Of a DNA stretch of 64,000 nucleotides, positions 1 to 8,368 are shown in pieces (the stretch's first letter is position 1; every line of letters starts with the position of its first letter). The DNA is from Propionibacteriaceae bacterium AM104-82 (GTDB lineage Bacteria; Actinomycetota; Actinomycetes; Propionibacteriales; Propionibacteriaceae), in the NCBI GenBank assembly GCA_027658995.1, contig JAQDQK010000016.1, positions 1 to 64,000 of the forward strand. Reading direction: 5' to 3'. The notes below the pieces were generated by a model. It made no database searches, was not told the origin of the DNA, and was given only the letters and a program-made list of their open reading frames with translations. The translations under genes were made by a program, and so were the position numbers.

Positions 1-81
1 CAGCCCACCCCGCTCACCCGGCGTGTCGCCCCCGACCCACCGCAAGTACGAAGAGCCGGATAAGGTACAGAACCTTCATGA

Positions 82-360
82 TCAGTTACCCCGTCCCTGT
101 TGCCAAGTGCTCTGCGAAGTGACGTGCCATCCCTGGCACTGGGCACACTCGTAGCTCCGTTGCTCCCTTCGTCGTGTGCCGGTTTGATCAAGTTTCGCGA
201 TCGTGCGGGCATTCTTTGCTTTATGAAGCACTGCCGTGGCTTCATCATGGTCGCGAAAGCGTCGCTTTTGCGACGGACACTTCGCGGGTCCCTTACGACC
301 CATACGCTGCAGTGACACGAAGTCTCGCTCCTCTTTCGGGATGGTGTTGTTGTTTGGCAT
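82..360 (-). CDS. small zinc-ribbon-like hypothetical protein
   Basis: 92 aa from an ATG preceded by GAAAGG nine bases upstream; a TTG at 366 is an alternative start. A conserved-looking core carries one Cys near residue 28 (KCPSQKRRF), a basic helix (RDHDEATAVLHKAK) and a closing pair Cys72-x2-Cys75 followed by GWHVTSQ. This Cys, then CxxC-x3-H pattern is a small metal-binding knuckle seen in short actinobacterial proteins, often near mobile or phage-derived DNA. The partner and function are unknown. The local base composition is visibly less GC-rich than the rest of the window, which may mean acquired DNA. I infer a nucleic-acid-binding role only from size, charge and the Cys pattern. Confidence 0.55.
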   Translation of the reverse strand: MPNNNTIPKEERDFVSLQRMGRKGPAKCPSQKRRFRDHDEATAVLHKAKNARTIAKLDQTGTRRREQRSYECAQCQGWHVTSQSTWQQGRGN

Positions 361-871
361 GGCCAAGTACCTTTCTCATTTGCGCCAGCGGCGTCTTCTC
401 GTGTCACCAAGATTCGTCTGTCACGCCACTGGGTTCGATCCCTGTGACGCGTGACATACCACCGCGACGGCTGACCGAGACGGCTCCAGGCAGAGAAGGG
501 GCGCGATCATGATCCGGACGTTTCCTTCGCGGCCCTGCATTCGTCGCGCGAGAGAGTCTCCATGCCCACCAGTCCGTTCCTTGCGTCAGAACGATGCCGC
601 GACCTGGCGCGGGGATGGGCAGTCGCCCGCCCGCACTAACATGCTGGGAACCGCCGCGCTCGGCTGCAGCGCTGACGCCCTCACGGGGCAGGGTGATGCC
701 CTGTTGATCAGAGCCCGCTAGGGCCTAGCACGGCCTCCTGGGGGACAGGCGGAGGAAGGCGCGGATCGTGACAGTCAGATGCATCTCTCGCTTGAGCTAC
801 CGTGGTCTCTCTGACGTCAGGCCGCCGGTGGCCTGGTCGTCAGGATCGGATCGGGAGCCTGGGGCGAGCAG
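361..871. other. non-coding edge region, no supported gene
   Basis: About 510 bases with only short unconvincing ORFs. It holds a perfect 8-bp inverted repeat (TGTCACGC at 419-426, GCGTGACA at 449-456) about 55 bases upstream of the zinc-ribbon gene, and a small hairpin at 818-835 next to the end of the ABC exporter operon. I see no tRNA, rRNA or insertion sequence in it. Confidence 0.5.
818..835 (-). terminator. possible weak terminator of the exporter operon
   Basis: CAGGCC and GGCCTG form a 6-bp stem around a 6-base loop, 37 bases beyond the stop codon at 872. No T-tract follows on the minus strand, so a Rho-independent role is uncertain. Confidence 0.25.
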
Positions 872-1492
872 TCAAGCTCGGAAGTCTTGACCGGCGCGTC
901 TGCGTCCTGGCAGGTAGCCGTGATGGCGCGGGTTCGCCACCAGCAGTCCCGCACCGACCACGAACAACGCAGCGGCCGGGCCGACCTGCGCGAGCGTTGC
1001 GGTCTCGCGGAAGAGGAACCCGTAGAGGCTCCAGTCGCTGGTGTCGGCCGGGAACACCAGTGCCAACCCGAACGCCCCCATCAGGGGGAACCAGGCGTAG
1101 GCGACGCCGAACAGTGCCGACGTCGCCATCGCGACACCGGAGAGCCAGAGGTAGTTGCGCAGCAGGGCCCCTCCCACCTCAAGGCCGCCAAGGTAGGTGC
1201 CAGCGGCGAGGATCGATCCGGACACGGTGGCCGCCAGGAGGATCGACAGGAGCCGCAGCAGGTGCACGCGCGCGGAGTGACGGATGACTCGTGAGCCGGC
1301 CATGTCGTGACAGATCGCCGTCGCAAGGGCACAGAGGATGGGGACGGTGATCAGGACACGCAGTTCGGGCTGCAGCGGGAAGGGGCCGATCTGGCTGATG
1401 GTTCCGTCGGGGAACGCGGCGGTGATGATCAGGGCCACGAGGAGGGGCGGGTAGGTGGCGCGGAAGCCTGACCCCACGAGCAGGTACCTCAC
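872..1492 (-). CDS. hydrophobic membrane protein of ABC exporter operon
   Basis: 206 aa, GTG start overlapping the stop of the gene before it (GTGA), so translation is coupled. The sequence is almost wholly hydrophobic with roughly five or six membrane segments and a short basic tail (GRRRAGQDF). I recognise no catalytic motif. As the last gene of an ATPase/membrane/membrane operon it is most likely a second permease subunit or an accessory membrane component of the exporter. The substrate cannot be read from the sequence. Confidence 0.65.
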   Translation of the reverse strand: MRYLLVGSGFRATYPPLLVALIITAAFPDGTISQIGPFPLQPELRVLITVPILCALATAICHDMAGSRVIRHSARVHLLRLLSILLAATVSGSILAAGTYLGGLEVGGALLRNYLWLSGVAMATSALFGVAYAWFPLMGAFGLALVFPADTSDWSLYGFLFRETATLAQVGPAAALFVVGAGLLVANPRHHGYLPGRRRAGQDFRA

Positions 1493-2751
1493 GAGGGCTC
1501 TGTGAAGTACGGGTAGCTGCAGGTGGCGAACTGGTCCCGCAGCGCAAGTGCCTCCTCAGCAGGTAGGGGGTCTCCAACGAGCATGGAGGTGTCTTCTGTC
1601 ACCACCGACTCCCAGGTGCTGATGAGCCGTTGCAGGTCCATCATGTAGCGCTCGGAGGGTAGGGCGTCGGTGGCCAGTTGCGCACAGTGCAGTGGCTCGA
1701 CGATGCCTTGCAGGATGGCGGTCACGTCGGGTGGGCCTCCTGCCAACTGTTCGTCTCCGAGGATGAAAGGGGCCGTCCCAGGGTCGGTGGGCGCCCAGGT
1801 TCGGCTCACCTCGGCGAACCGCTGCGGCAGGAGGTCCTGATAGTCGCTGTGCTCCGTCATCTCGACGATCGCCCAGAGTGTCTCGCTGAACTGGTTGCTC
1901 ACGCGGGCATGCTCCGGGTAGTAGCACACCGGTCGGGTCTGGACGGCGCCACAGTAGGTGGGTGGTCGACCCGTCGGGACGAGCCGACTCAGGGTGATGG
2001 CAAGCCCGAGGCCCACCGAGGCCACGGCGAGCACGACCGACACGAGGACCCGTCCCCAGCCAACGTGCCGGGAACTGATCGGCGACGCGGGGCGGAGGAT
2101 CCACGATGCGACGATCAGGACGACGATGATGGCGGCCTGAACGGCGAGATAGGTCCAGTGGTACGCGTACCCGATGCGTGGAAGAGTCGCTTGGCCCGTG
2201 TTGAGGATCGTGATCTGGTCGCTCGGCGACCCGAAGAAGTAGATGAGCAACAGCACAGCGGAGGACGCCACTAGCCCAGCGAGGACTGGTTGGGTCAGCC
2301 GGCCAACCGCCGCGCCGAGGCTGACGAACAGGACAAGCAGCAGGAGTTGAACCAGGACGGCGAGCCAAGCGAAGGGGTCCGTGACAGGAGGCAGGCTCAT
2401 GATCAGGGCCGCCCCGAGCCCGACCAAGTGTCCGATGCACGCCAGGCTCGCGTGCCCGATCGCGACACCCAGGCCAGGTGACCGCCAGGGCCACCTGCCC
2501 TCCAGATGCAGGGTGCCGCGGGCCATCCGCCCGACGTCGAGGGCAGCAGCGCCTGCCACGAGGGGGCCGCCGATGACGAAGCCGACCGAGAGCCAGTCGA
2601 TCGTCCACACCAGGTCGCCGCGCCACGGCGCCCCGCGCTGGGTCGTCGCGAAGATTGCGGCGGCCACCACCGCAAAGGCAGAGATAAGGCCCAGTCCCCA
2701 CACGGCGGAGAGCCGGATCAGGAACATCCACGACTGGAGGGCCCTACGCAT
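1489..2751 (-). CDS. ABC exporter membrane subunit with extracytoplasmic C-terminal region
   Basis: About 420 aa. The ATG at 2751 overlaps the ATPase stop by eight bases; a GTG at 2772 is the other start candidate. The first ~240 residues contain about six membrane segments; the remaining ~165 residues after the last one are polar, with several Cys (YCGAVQTRPVCYYPE, CAQLATDA, FATCSYPYF) that could form disulphides outside the cell. Large ABC-2-like permeases with this layout accompany ATPases in antibiotic, lipid or protein-sensing exporters. The family is not certain. The start was chosen because MRRALQSW leads directly into the first membrane helix. Confidence 0.6.
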   Translation of the reverse strand: MRRALQSWMFLIRLSAVWGLGLISAFAVVAAAIFATTQRGAPWRGDLVWTIDWLSVGFVIGGPLVAGAAALDVGRMARGTLHLEGRWPWRSPGLGVAIGHASLACIGHLVGLGAALIMSLPPVTDPFAWLAVLVQLLLLVLFVSLGAAVGRLTQPVLAGLVASSAVLLLIYFFGSPSDQITILNTGQATLPRIGYAYHWTYLAVQAAIIVVLIVASWILRPASPISSRHVGWGRVLVSVVLAVASVGLGLAITLSRLVPTGRPPTYCGAVQTRPVCYYPEHARVSNQFSETLWAIVEMTEHSDYQDLLPQRFAEVSRTWAPTDPGTAPFILGDEQLAGGPPDVTAILQGIVEPLHCAQLATDALPSERYMMDLQRLISTWESVVTEDTSMLVGDPLPAEEALALRDQFATCSYPYFTEPS

Positions 2752-3550
2752 CGACGCCGCTCTCGACCACACGTGAGAAGGCGAGATCGACCGATTCGGC
2801 GGTCAGGTCGGTCCGGCCCGTCATCTGAACGAGCCCGGCCAGGTCCCCGTCGAACACGAGGCTGCCGCCACTCAACACACGCACCGACTCCGCAACCGCC
2901 GCGACATCCTCGCTGAGATGGGTCGAGACGATCACGACGTGCGTGCGGCCGAGGACCGTGAGGAGCCTGCGCAGTTCGCCGCGCTGGATCGGATCCAGAC
3001 CAACTGTCGGCTCGTCAAGGACGAGGATCCTCGAGCCACCGATCAGGGCCTGTGCCACTCCGAGGCGGCGAAGCATCCCGCCAGACAGTGCACCCACCCT
3101 CGAGCGCGCCTTCGAAGTGAGGTCCACAGCCTCAAGGGCAGGCCCAACATCGGCCCTTCCGAGTGGCCGACGCCGCGTCGACCGGCACCAGGCCACGAGG
3201 CGCAGGTAGTCGGCCGCCGTCAGCCGCTTCGGCGCGGTGAAGTCCTGCGGAAGGTAACCGGCGGAGGGCTCCTGACCCTCCTCGTCCGTCACGGTTCCTC
3301 CACCCCTCTCGGCGCCCACGATCCGGCGCATGAGCGTCGACTTTCCTGCTCCGTTGGCGCCGAGCAGGGCGGTCACGCCTTGCGTGAAGGTCGTCGAGAT
3401 CGGACCGAGCGTGAAGGCGGGGTAGGCCCGGGTCACGTCGGCGAGAGATACGGATGGTCGCGTCACAGGGAGCCTGACCTCGAGTGGGACCAACCCGGGT
3501 GTGATGGCGGCGCCTGGGATGGCGCGCCGTGGCCGGTTCGACGCGATCAT
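2744..3550 (-). CDS. ABC transporter ATP-binding protein
   Basis: About 268 aa from ATG 3550; a TTG at 3562 or an internal GTG near VTRPSVSL are alternatives, so the N-terminus is uncertain. It has Walker A (GANGAGKST, near residue 64), the signature LSGGMLRR and Walker B followed by the D-loop region (ILVLDEPTVGLDP), then the switch His in STHLSED. This is the energising subunit, cytoplasmic, for the two membrane proteins encoded just downstream with overlapping reading frames. The single short ATPase domain matches ABC-2-type exporters rather than sugar importers. Substrate unknown. Confidence 0.85.
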   Translation of the reverse strand: MIASNRPRRAIPGAAITPGLVPLEVRLPVTRPSVSLADVTRAYPAFTLGPISTTFTQGVTALLGANGAGKSTLMRRIVGAERGGGTVTDEEGQEPSAGYLPQDFTAPKRLTAADYLRLVAWCRSTRRRPLGRADVGPALEAVDLTSKARSRVGALSGGMLRRLGVAQALIGGSRILVLDEPTVGLDPIQRGELRRLLTVLGRTHVVIVSTHLSEDVAAVAESVRVLSGGSLVFDGDLAGLVQMTGRTDLTAESVDLAFSRVVESGVDA

Positions 3551-3770
3551 GCGCAGATCCAAGCAGCGAAACCACCACTTGACAAGGAATTACTGCCCGA
3601 TGATGCACCTTTGGGTCTCGATAGGCCGGTCTCATTGACAGCCCTGCAGCCCCAAGGCATCATGTCGCGCTCCTGCTGTGCCGGATCCTGCGATGACGTC
3701 GAGGCGCGCAGACGGACGCGTCGTTGAGTGGTTGAATCGGGCATAGTCAGCAGACGTTGAGGAGGCCCAC

Positions 3771-4598
3771 GTGGATGCAACCCAACTCGTCGCGCTCGTC
3801 ACGCCGGTGACCCTCGTCGTGGTCTACGCGATGATCGGGTGGGTCGCTGAGGTGATCTTCGCGGCAGTGACCGAGGGGACGATCACCAACCGCGGCTTCC
3901 TGGCCGGCCCCTACTGCCCGATCTACGGCTTCGGGGCGCTCGGCATGACCGCGCTGCTTGGTCCGGTCGCCGACAATCCGCTGCTCGTGTTCCTGGGCGC
4001 CATGGTGGTGGCCTCGCTGCTGGAACTGGTGACGGGCTGGGCGCTGGAGAAGATCTTCCACCGACGCTGGTGGGACTACTCGGACCGCCCGTTCAACGTC
4101 GGCGGCTACATCTGCCTGTCGTTCTCCCTGATGTGGGGCGTGGCCGGGATCCTGCTGATGGAGGTGCTGCACCCGGCGATCACCCGCCTACTCGCCTGGC
4201 TGAACCCGTGGGTGGTGCTGATCGGGCTCGGGATCGTGGTCGCCGTGATGCTGGTCGACCTGGCCGCGACGGTCTCCGCGGCGCTCAAGTTGGACGGCCA
4301 GTTGAAGGCGCTGAAGGAGGCTGACGACCGGTTGCGTGCCTCCACCGACGTGGTCAGCACCCGGATCGGGCGCGACGCGCTCGACTTCAAGGAGAAGGCA
4401 GACGCCGACCTGACGCGCCTGAAGGAGCACGGCGACGAGACGCGCCAGAGGATGGAGGCGAAGCTGAGCCGCACCACCCGACGCCAGTTGCGGGCGTTCC
4501 CGCGGCTCCGGTCGACGAGCTATCCCGACCAGTTGGACCGGCTGCGCGCCGAGCACGGGGAGCCGGCCCCCGCGGGCGCCAGGAGGGACGCCCGCTGA
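3771..4598 (+). CDS. CmpB-like putative ABC transporter permease (type IV family)
   Basis: 275 aa, GTG start with a strong GAGGAGG Shine-Dalgarno six bases upstream. About five membrane segments occupy residues 5-165; the motifs GWVAEVIF, NRGFLAGPYCPIYGFGAL and WWDYSDRPFNVGGYICL are typical of the CmpB / putative ABC-transporter type IV family (DUF1113-like). Residues ~175-235 are charged and heptad-like, probably a cytoplasmic coiled coil. The family name is historical and transport has not been shown for most members. The gene stands alone between divergent and convergent neighbours, so context gives no partner. Confidence 0.75.
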   Translation: MDATQLVALVTPVTLVVVYAMIGWVAEVIFAAVTEGTITNRGFLAGPYCPIYGFGALGMTALLGPVADNPLLVFLGAMVVASLLELVTGWALEKIFHRRWWDYSDRPFNVGGYICLSFSLMWGVAGILLMEVLHPAITRLLAWLNPWVVLIGLGIVVAVMLVDLAATVSAALKLDGQLKALKEADDRLRASTDVVSTRIGRDALDFKEKADADLTRLKEHGDETRQRMEAKLSRTTRRQLRAFPRLRSTSYPDQLDRLRAEHGEPAPAGARRDAR

Positions 4599-4608
4599 GG
4601 CCCACGAC

Positions 4609-5598
4609 TCACTCGCGCGGCTGAAGCCCCGCGGCCACGTACATGGCGTCGATGGCCCGCATCATCTTCACCGCGTCCGCGGCGTCGGTGATCACCGGAA
4701 GGCCCTCGCGGACCGCTGCGACGAAGATGCTCAACTGGCAGTCGTAGCTGGTCGGGCGCTCGGGGACCTCGATCGCGGTCGCGCCGTCCGCCTCGGTGTA
4801 CAGCGTCAGGGAGTTACCCTCCTGCGGCTTCACGAAACCCTCCACCTTGAGCACGCCCTCCGTGCCGACGATGGTGGCCGACTGGCACTCGACGTCCTCG
4901 AGCAGCGAACTCGACACCGTCGAGGTGACGCCGCTGGGGAATCGCAGTTCCGCGGTCAGGGCCTCGTCGATCCGCTCGTCGGTGGAGGGGCGGTAGGTCG
5001 CCGAGACGACCTCGGGCTCCTCGCCGACGATGCTGCGCACGAAGTGCAGGCTGTAGCAGCCGAGATCCATCGTGGCGCCGCCGGCCAGGTCGTAGATGTA
5101 GCGGATGTTGCTGCGGTCGGGCAGCGAGATGTCGAAGGTGGCGCTCACGTCGACCAGGTGGCCGACCCTGCCGTCCCGGACGAGAGCGATCGCCTCGGAC
5201 ATCAGCGCGTGGTAGCGGTAGTGGAAGGCCTCCATCACCACGAGGCCGCTGCCAGCGACGTGCGCCGCGACCTCCTCGGCCTCGGTGCCGTTCGACGCGA
5301 ACGGCTTCTCCACCAGCACGTGCTTACCCGCGTCGACCGCCGCCTTCGTCCAGCGGCCGTGCTCGGAGTTGGGCAGCGGGATGTAGATCGCGTCGATGTC
5401 GTCGGCCGCCAGCAGCGACTCGTAGCTGTCCTCGACGCGCCCGATGCCGTGCTCGGCCGCGAAGGCCTCCGCGCGGGAACGGTCCCGTGCCGCGACGGCG
5501 ACCAGTTCCACGTCGGGGTTCAGCGCTGCGGGCGCGATCAGGGACGACGGGGTGATGCCTGCGGCACCCAGGATGCCGAAACGAAGTGGGCTGGACAT
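4609..5598 (-). CDS. Gfo/Idh/MocA family oxidoreductase
   Basis: 329 aa with AAAGGAGA before the ATG. The N-terminal Rossmann fold begins GILGAAGI (NAD(P)-binding glycine motif) and is followed by the family signature EKPFASN near residue 97, where the Lys is the usual catalytic/substrate residue. The C-terminal alpha/beta domain (DLAGGATMDLGCYSLHF) is also typical. These enzymes are cytoplasmic NAD(P)-dependent dehydrogenases of sugars, inositols or dihydrodiols. The gene is monocistronic and ends 11 bases from the convergent CmpB-like gene, so the substrate cannot be assigned. Confidence 0.85.
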   Translation of the reverse strand: MSSPLRFGILGAAGITPSSLIAPAALNPDVELVAVAARDRSRAEAFAAEHGIGRVEDSYESLLAADDIDAIYIPLPNSEHGRWTKAAVDAGKHVLVEKPFASNGTEAEEVAAHVAGSGLVVMEAFHYRYHALMSEAIALVRDGRVGHLVDVSATFDISLPDRSNIRYIYDLAGGATMDLGCYSLHFVRSIVGEEPEVVSATYRPSTDERIDEALTAELRFPSGVTSTVSSSLLEDVECQSATIVGTEGVLKVEGFVKPQEGNSLTLYTEADGATAIEVPERPTSYDCQLSIFVAAVREGLPVITDAADAVKMMRAIDAMYVAAGLQPRE

Positions 5599-5644
5599 GG
5601 CTCTCCTTTGAGTTCGATGGCTCGCAGGCAGTCTAGGGGGTCAG

Positions 5645-7681
5645 TCAGCGGCCGAATTCGCGGCCCGTCACCTCATCGAGCGAATCCGCCGAGTAGACGT
5701 CGATCCCGGCGCCGGTGACGACGTACAGGAAGTCGTCGATGCTCAGGCCGCGCGCGCCGCCCTGCCGGTCGACGGGGGGCTGGTGCACGTCGAGCTTGTC
5801 GAGCAGCGTGAACTCCTTGCCGTCGTATCGGTACATCACGTAGCGGTGGGTCTGCCTTCCCTTGGCGTCCATCGTGGTGGCGTCGAAGCCGATCAGTCCG
5901 CGCTCGGCGTCGACGAAGACCGCCTTGTGGTTGCGCAGCGCCTCGGCGTCGTCGAACGGGACGCGGATGGTGGTCGCCTCGGTGACGTCGTACGGGTCGG
6001 AGATGTCGAACATCGTGAGCTTCATGCCTCTGACGATGCCGTCCTCGCCCGCGTCTATCCCGAGCCCGAGCAGGCGGTTCTCCGACCACGGATGCAGGTA
6101 GGTGCTGAAGCCGGGGATCTTCAGGGCGCTCATCACCATCGGGTGCTTCGGGTCCGACAGGTCGATGGCGAACAGCGGGTCGACCTGGCGGAACGACACG
6201 ACGTAGCCGACCGGCCCGTCGAAGCGCACCGACTGGATCGACTCATCGACCGCCAACCGGGAAAGGGAGCCGACGATCTTCAGCGAGGAGTCGAGGACGA
6301 ACAGCGCGGGGTAGGTGCCCCACCCGCCGCCCGCGGTGGTGCCGTTCATGGTGACGGCGATCCGTAGGTGCCCGTCGTAGGAGTCGAGCGCGAACTGGTT
6401 GAGCACCGCGCCGGGGACCGATCCCTCGGACGCGGCATCGAGCGCGCCCTTGTCGGTGGCGACCCTGACGAGGTGGGTCGTCTGGTCGACCCGTTGGAGC
6501 CCGATCGCCTGGTCGAGTTCGGCGGGGACAGCGTCGTAGCCCTGGTAGGCGGTGCCCGCGAGGTAGAGCGCATCGGTGCCCATGTAGACGGCGTCGGAGC
6601 CTCCGAGCACGCTCTGCGTGTCGACGCGTTCGCCGGAGGTGAGGTCGATGCTGCTGAGCACCGAGTAGCGGGGCCCCGTCGGGCCGGGCATCAGCCAACA
6701 GTCGGTCGCCTTGACCGGGGCGGCGTCATCCCCGCGCCACACCTGGGGCACGAAGGTCGCGGGATCCTCCGCATCGACGGCCTCAGGGTCGGCCAGCGTG
6801 TAGTCGGTGACGAGGTAGACGATGCCGTCGGTCAGTCGCGACGTGACGTAGGCGCCGCTCTGCCCGAGGCTGCTGACGAAACGGGGGCGGGTCGGGTCGG
6901 ACACGTCGTACAGCAGCGCCCTCGTCTGGGTCGCGTCGTAGGGGACGTAGGCGAACGTCTCGCTCGGCGGCAACTCGGAGAGCCGCGGGGTGTACTCCGT
7001 GACGAGGACCACCAGCGTGGAGCCCTGCAGCAGCAGGTCGACGACGGGGCCCTGTACGGCGCCGTCGGTCGGGCCGGTCTCGGCGGCGGTGGTGTCGATC
7101 CGGGCGACCTGGGCGGTGTCGGCCCCGTCGGCGTCGACCAGGACCACGTCGCCGCCCGCGGCGGTGAAGATGGTCCTGCCGTCGCTCTTGACGATGTCGC
7201 CCTCGTCGATGCCAGCGACCTGCGCGTTGGTCCGCCAGGTGCCCTCGGCCGAGTAGCTGTCCCGCCCCGGTACCTCCGCCTGGGTGGCGGCGCCGTCGGC
7301 CGCGGCTGCGGGCAGCGGAGCGCCGGTGTCGGTCCACTGGCCGTTCTCCCGGGCCATGGCCAGGGAACGCTCGATGGCGGCGAACACGGGCGCGTAGTCG
7401 GAGGCGTCGCGGATCTGCACCTTCGAGGGGATCGGCGCGGCGCTGGGCAGCAGCGACGGGGGATCGGAGTGGTCGCTGTCGCGGCGGGTCAGCCCAGCCC
7501 CGACGGCGACCCCTGCGACCATCGCGACGGCCGCGGCTCCCGCCACCCATGCCCAGCGGCGCCGCGGCCGGGGAGCGACCGCCACCGTCGGCTCGGCGTC
7601 CAGTTGCGCAGAAAGGGCGGCCCGAACCTCGGGTGAGGGGCGCAGTTGGTCCTTGATCTCGCGAAAGATGTCGTCATTCAT
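5645..7681 (-). CDS. membrane-anchored beta-propeller domain protein, putative anti-sigma partner
   Basis: 678 aa. An N-terminal cytoplasmic stretch of ~45 residues (MNDDIFREIKDQL...) is followed by one membrane helix (WAWVAGAAAVAMVAGVAVG), a linker and a large extracytoplasmic region of the beta-propeller family. The motif VAGIDEGDIVKSDG, diagnostic of that family, is near residue 160, and the later repeats carry YLVTDY and SLGQSGAYV-type strands. The start overlaps the stop of the ECF sigma gene by eight bases, the position normally held by an anti-sigma factor. I infer that the cytoplasmic segment may bind the sigma factor and the propeller may sense an outside signal; this has not been shown. 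Confidence 0.8.
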   Translation of the reverse strand: MNDDIFREIKDQLRPSPEVRAALSAQLDAEPTVAVAPRPRRRWAWVAGAAAVAMVAGVAVGAGLTRRDSDHSDPPSLLPSAAPIPSKVQIRDASDYAPVFAAIERSLAMARENGQWTDTGAPLPAAAADGAATQAEVPGRDSYSAEGTWRTNAQVAGIDEGDIVKSDGRTIFTAAGGDVVLVDADGADTAQVARIDTTAAETGPTDGAVQGPVVDLLLQGSTLVVLVTEYTPRLSELPPSETFAYVPYDATQTRALLYDVSDPTRPRFVSSLGQSGAYVTSRLTDGIVYLVTDYTLADPEAVDAEDPATFVPQVWRGDDAAPVKATDCWLMPGPTGPRYSVLSSIDLTSGERVDTQSVLGGSDAVYMGTDALYLAGTAYQGYDAVPAELDQAIGLQRVDQTTHLVRVATDKGALDAASEGSVPGAVLNQFALDSYDGHLRIAVTMNGTTAGGGWGTYPALFVLDSSLKIVGSLSRLAVDESIQSVRFDGPVGYVVSFRQVDPLFAIDLSDPKHPMVMSALKIPGFSTYLHPWSENRLLGLGIDAGEDGIVRGMKLTMFDISDPYDVTEATTIRVPFDDAEALRNHKAVFVDAERGLIGFDATTMDAKGRQTHRYVMYRYDGKEFTLLDKLDVHQPPVDRQGGARGLSIDDFLYVVTGAGIDVYSADSLDEVTGREFGR

Positions 7682-8264
7682 CGAACAGCCCTCCCAGCAG
7701 TTGGTCGCGCAACCGCGCCCTGCCGCGGGAGAGACGCACCCGGACGGCGCCCTGCTCCACCCCCAGCAGTTCCGCGATCCGGGCGACGCTCAGATCCTCG
7801 AAGTAGAACAGGTACACGACGCTGCGCAGCGTCTCGGGAAGCGACCGGATCGCCCGGAACAGCACGTTCTGCTCGTCGGTGGCCAGCGTGAAGCCCTCCG
7901 CTTCGGCGTCGACGTGCTCAGGGGTCAGCGGCACGACGCGGGTCCGCCACGAGCTGAGCCGGATCCTGCGGGCGCAGTTCAGCGCCGTCGTGATCAGCCA
8001 GGCCTTGCGGTGTTCCTCGCCGTTGAACTCGATCTGACGCCGGTGGTAGGTCAGGAAGACCTCCTGGTAGGCGTCGTCCGCGTCGCCCCTGCACTCGGTG
8101 TGGGTCACGGCGATGCCGTAGACGAGCGACTCGTAGCGCTGCACGATCTCGTGGGTGCCTCCGGGCAGCAGGGGATCAGGGTTCCGGTGCCCGCCGTCGG
8201 CGGGGTGTGCCGCTGAGCCCATGGGTCGCGCCCCCTGTCCGCATCGACGTCGGTGTCTGTTCAC
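7674..8264 (-). CDS. ECF-type RNA polymerase sigma factor
   Basis: 196 aa from a GTG preceded by AGGGAG at six-base spacing; an ATG at 8222 would give a shorter protein. Region 2 (IVQRYESLVYGIAV, DADDAYQEVFLTYHRR) and region 4 (AIRSLPETLRSVVYLFYFEDLSVARIA, then a helix-turn-helix ending VRVRLSRGRARLRD) are both present, and region 3 is absent, as in ECF sigma factors. It directs RNA polymerase to a small regulon. It is cotranscribed with the membrane beta-propeller protein, its probable regulator. An inverted repeat overlaps the leader and may be part of an autoregulated promoter. Confidence 0.88.
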   Translation of the reverse strand: MNRHRRRCGQGARPMGSAAHPADGGHRNPDPLLPGGTHEIVQRYESLVYGIAVTHTECRGDADDAYQEVFLTYHRRQIEFNGEEHRKAWLITTALNCARRIRLSSWRTRVVPLTPEHVDAEAEGFTLATDEQNVLFRAIRSLPETLRSVVYLFYFEDLSVARIAELLGVEQGAVRVRLSRGRARLRDQLLGGLFDE

Positions 8265-8298
8265 CTGTAACTCCCTGCGGGTGGGCAAAAGGTTACAG
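8265..8298 (-). promoter_or_regulatory. inverted repeat in the sigma factor leader
   Basis: CTGTAAC (8265-8271) and GTTACAG (8292-8298) form a perfect 7-bp inverted repeat that brackets the Shine-Dalgarno of the sigma gene. TGTAAC is also a plausible ECF -35 element, so this could be either an autoregulated promoter or a leader hairpin. No experimental support. Confidence 0.3.
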
Positions 8299-8321
8299 AC
8301 GCACCTCCTGAGGGCGCGCGA

Positions 8322-8362
8322 AAGGGCCGACCTCCGCGGTGGATACCCGGAGATCGGCCCTT
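8322..8362 (-). terminator. Rho-independent-type terminator after TPR gene
   Basis: AAGGGCCGA and TCGGCCCTT form a perfect 9-bp outer stem, with CTCCG/CGGAG extending the stem inside. It starts 7 bases after the TPR stop codon and ends in CCCTTT on the minus strand, separating the TPR gene from the sigma factor operon. Confidence 0.7.
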
Positions 8363-8368
8363 GGGCGG

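Noticed and set aside
411..456. tRNA-like T-loop (GGGTTCGATCCC) near the window start
   Set aside because: The T-stem pairs poorly and the preceding 60 bases give no acceptor, D or anticodon stems.
509..721. 70-codon plus-strand frame
   Set aside because: No ribosome site, no similarity to a known family by eye, and arginine-rich composition typical of chance frames.
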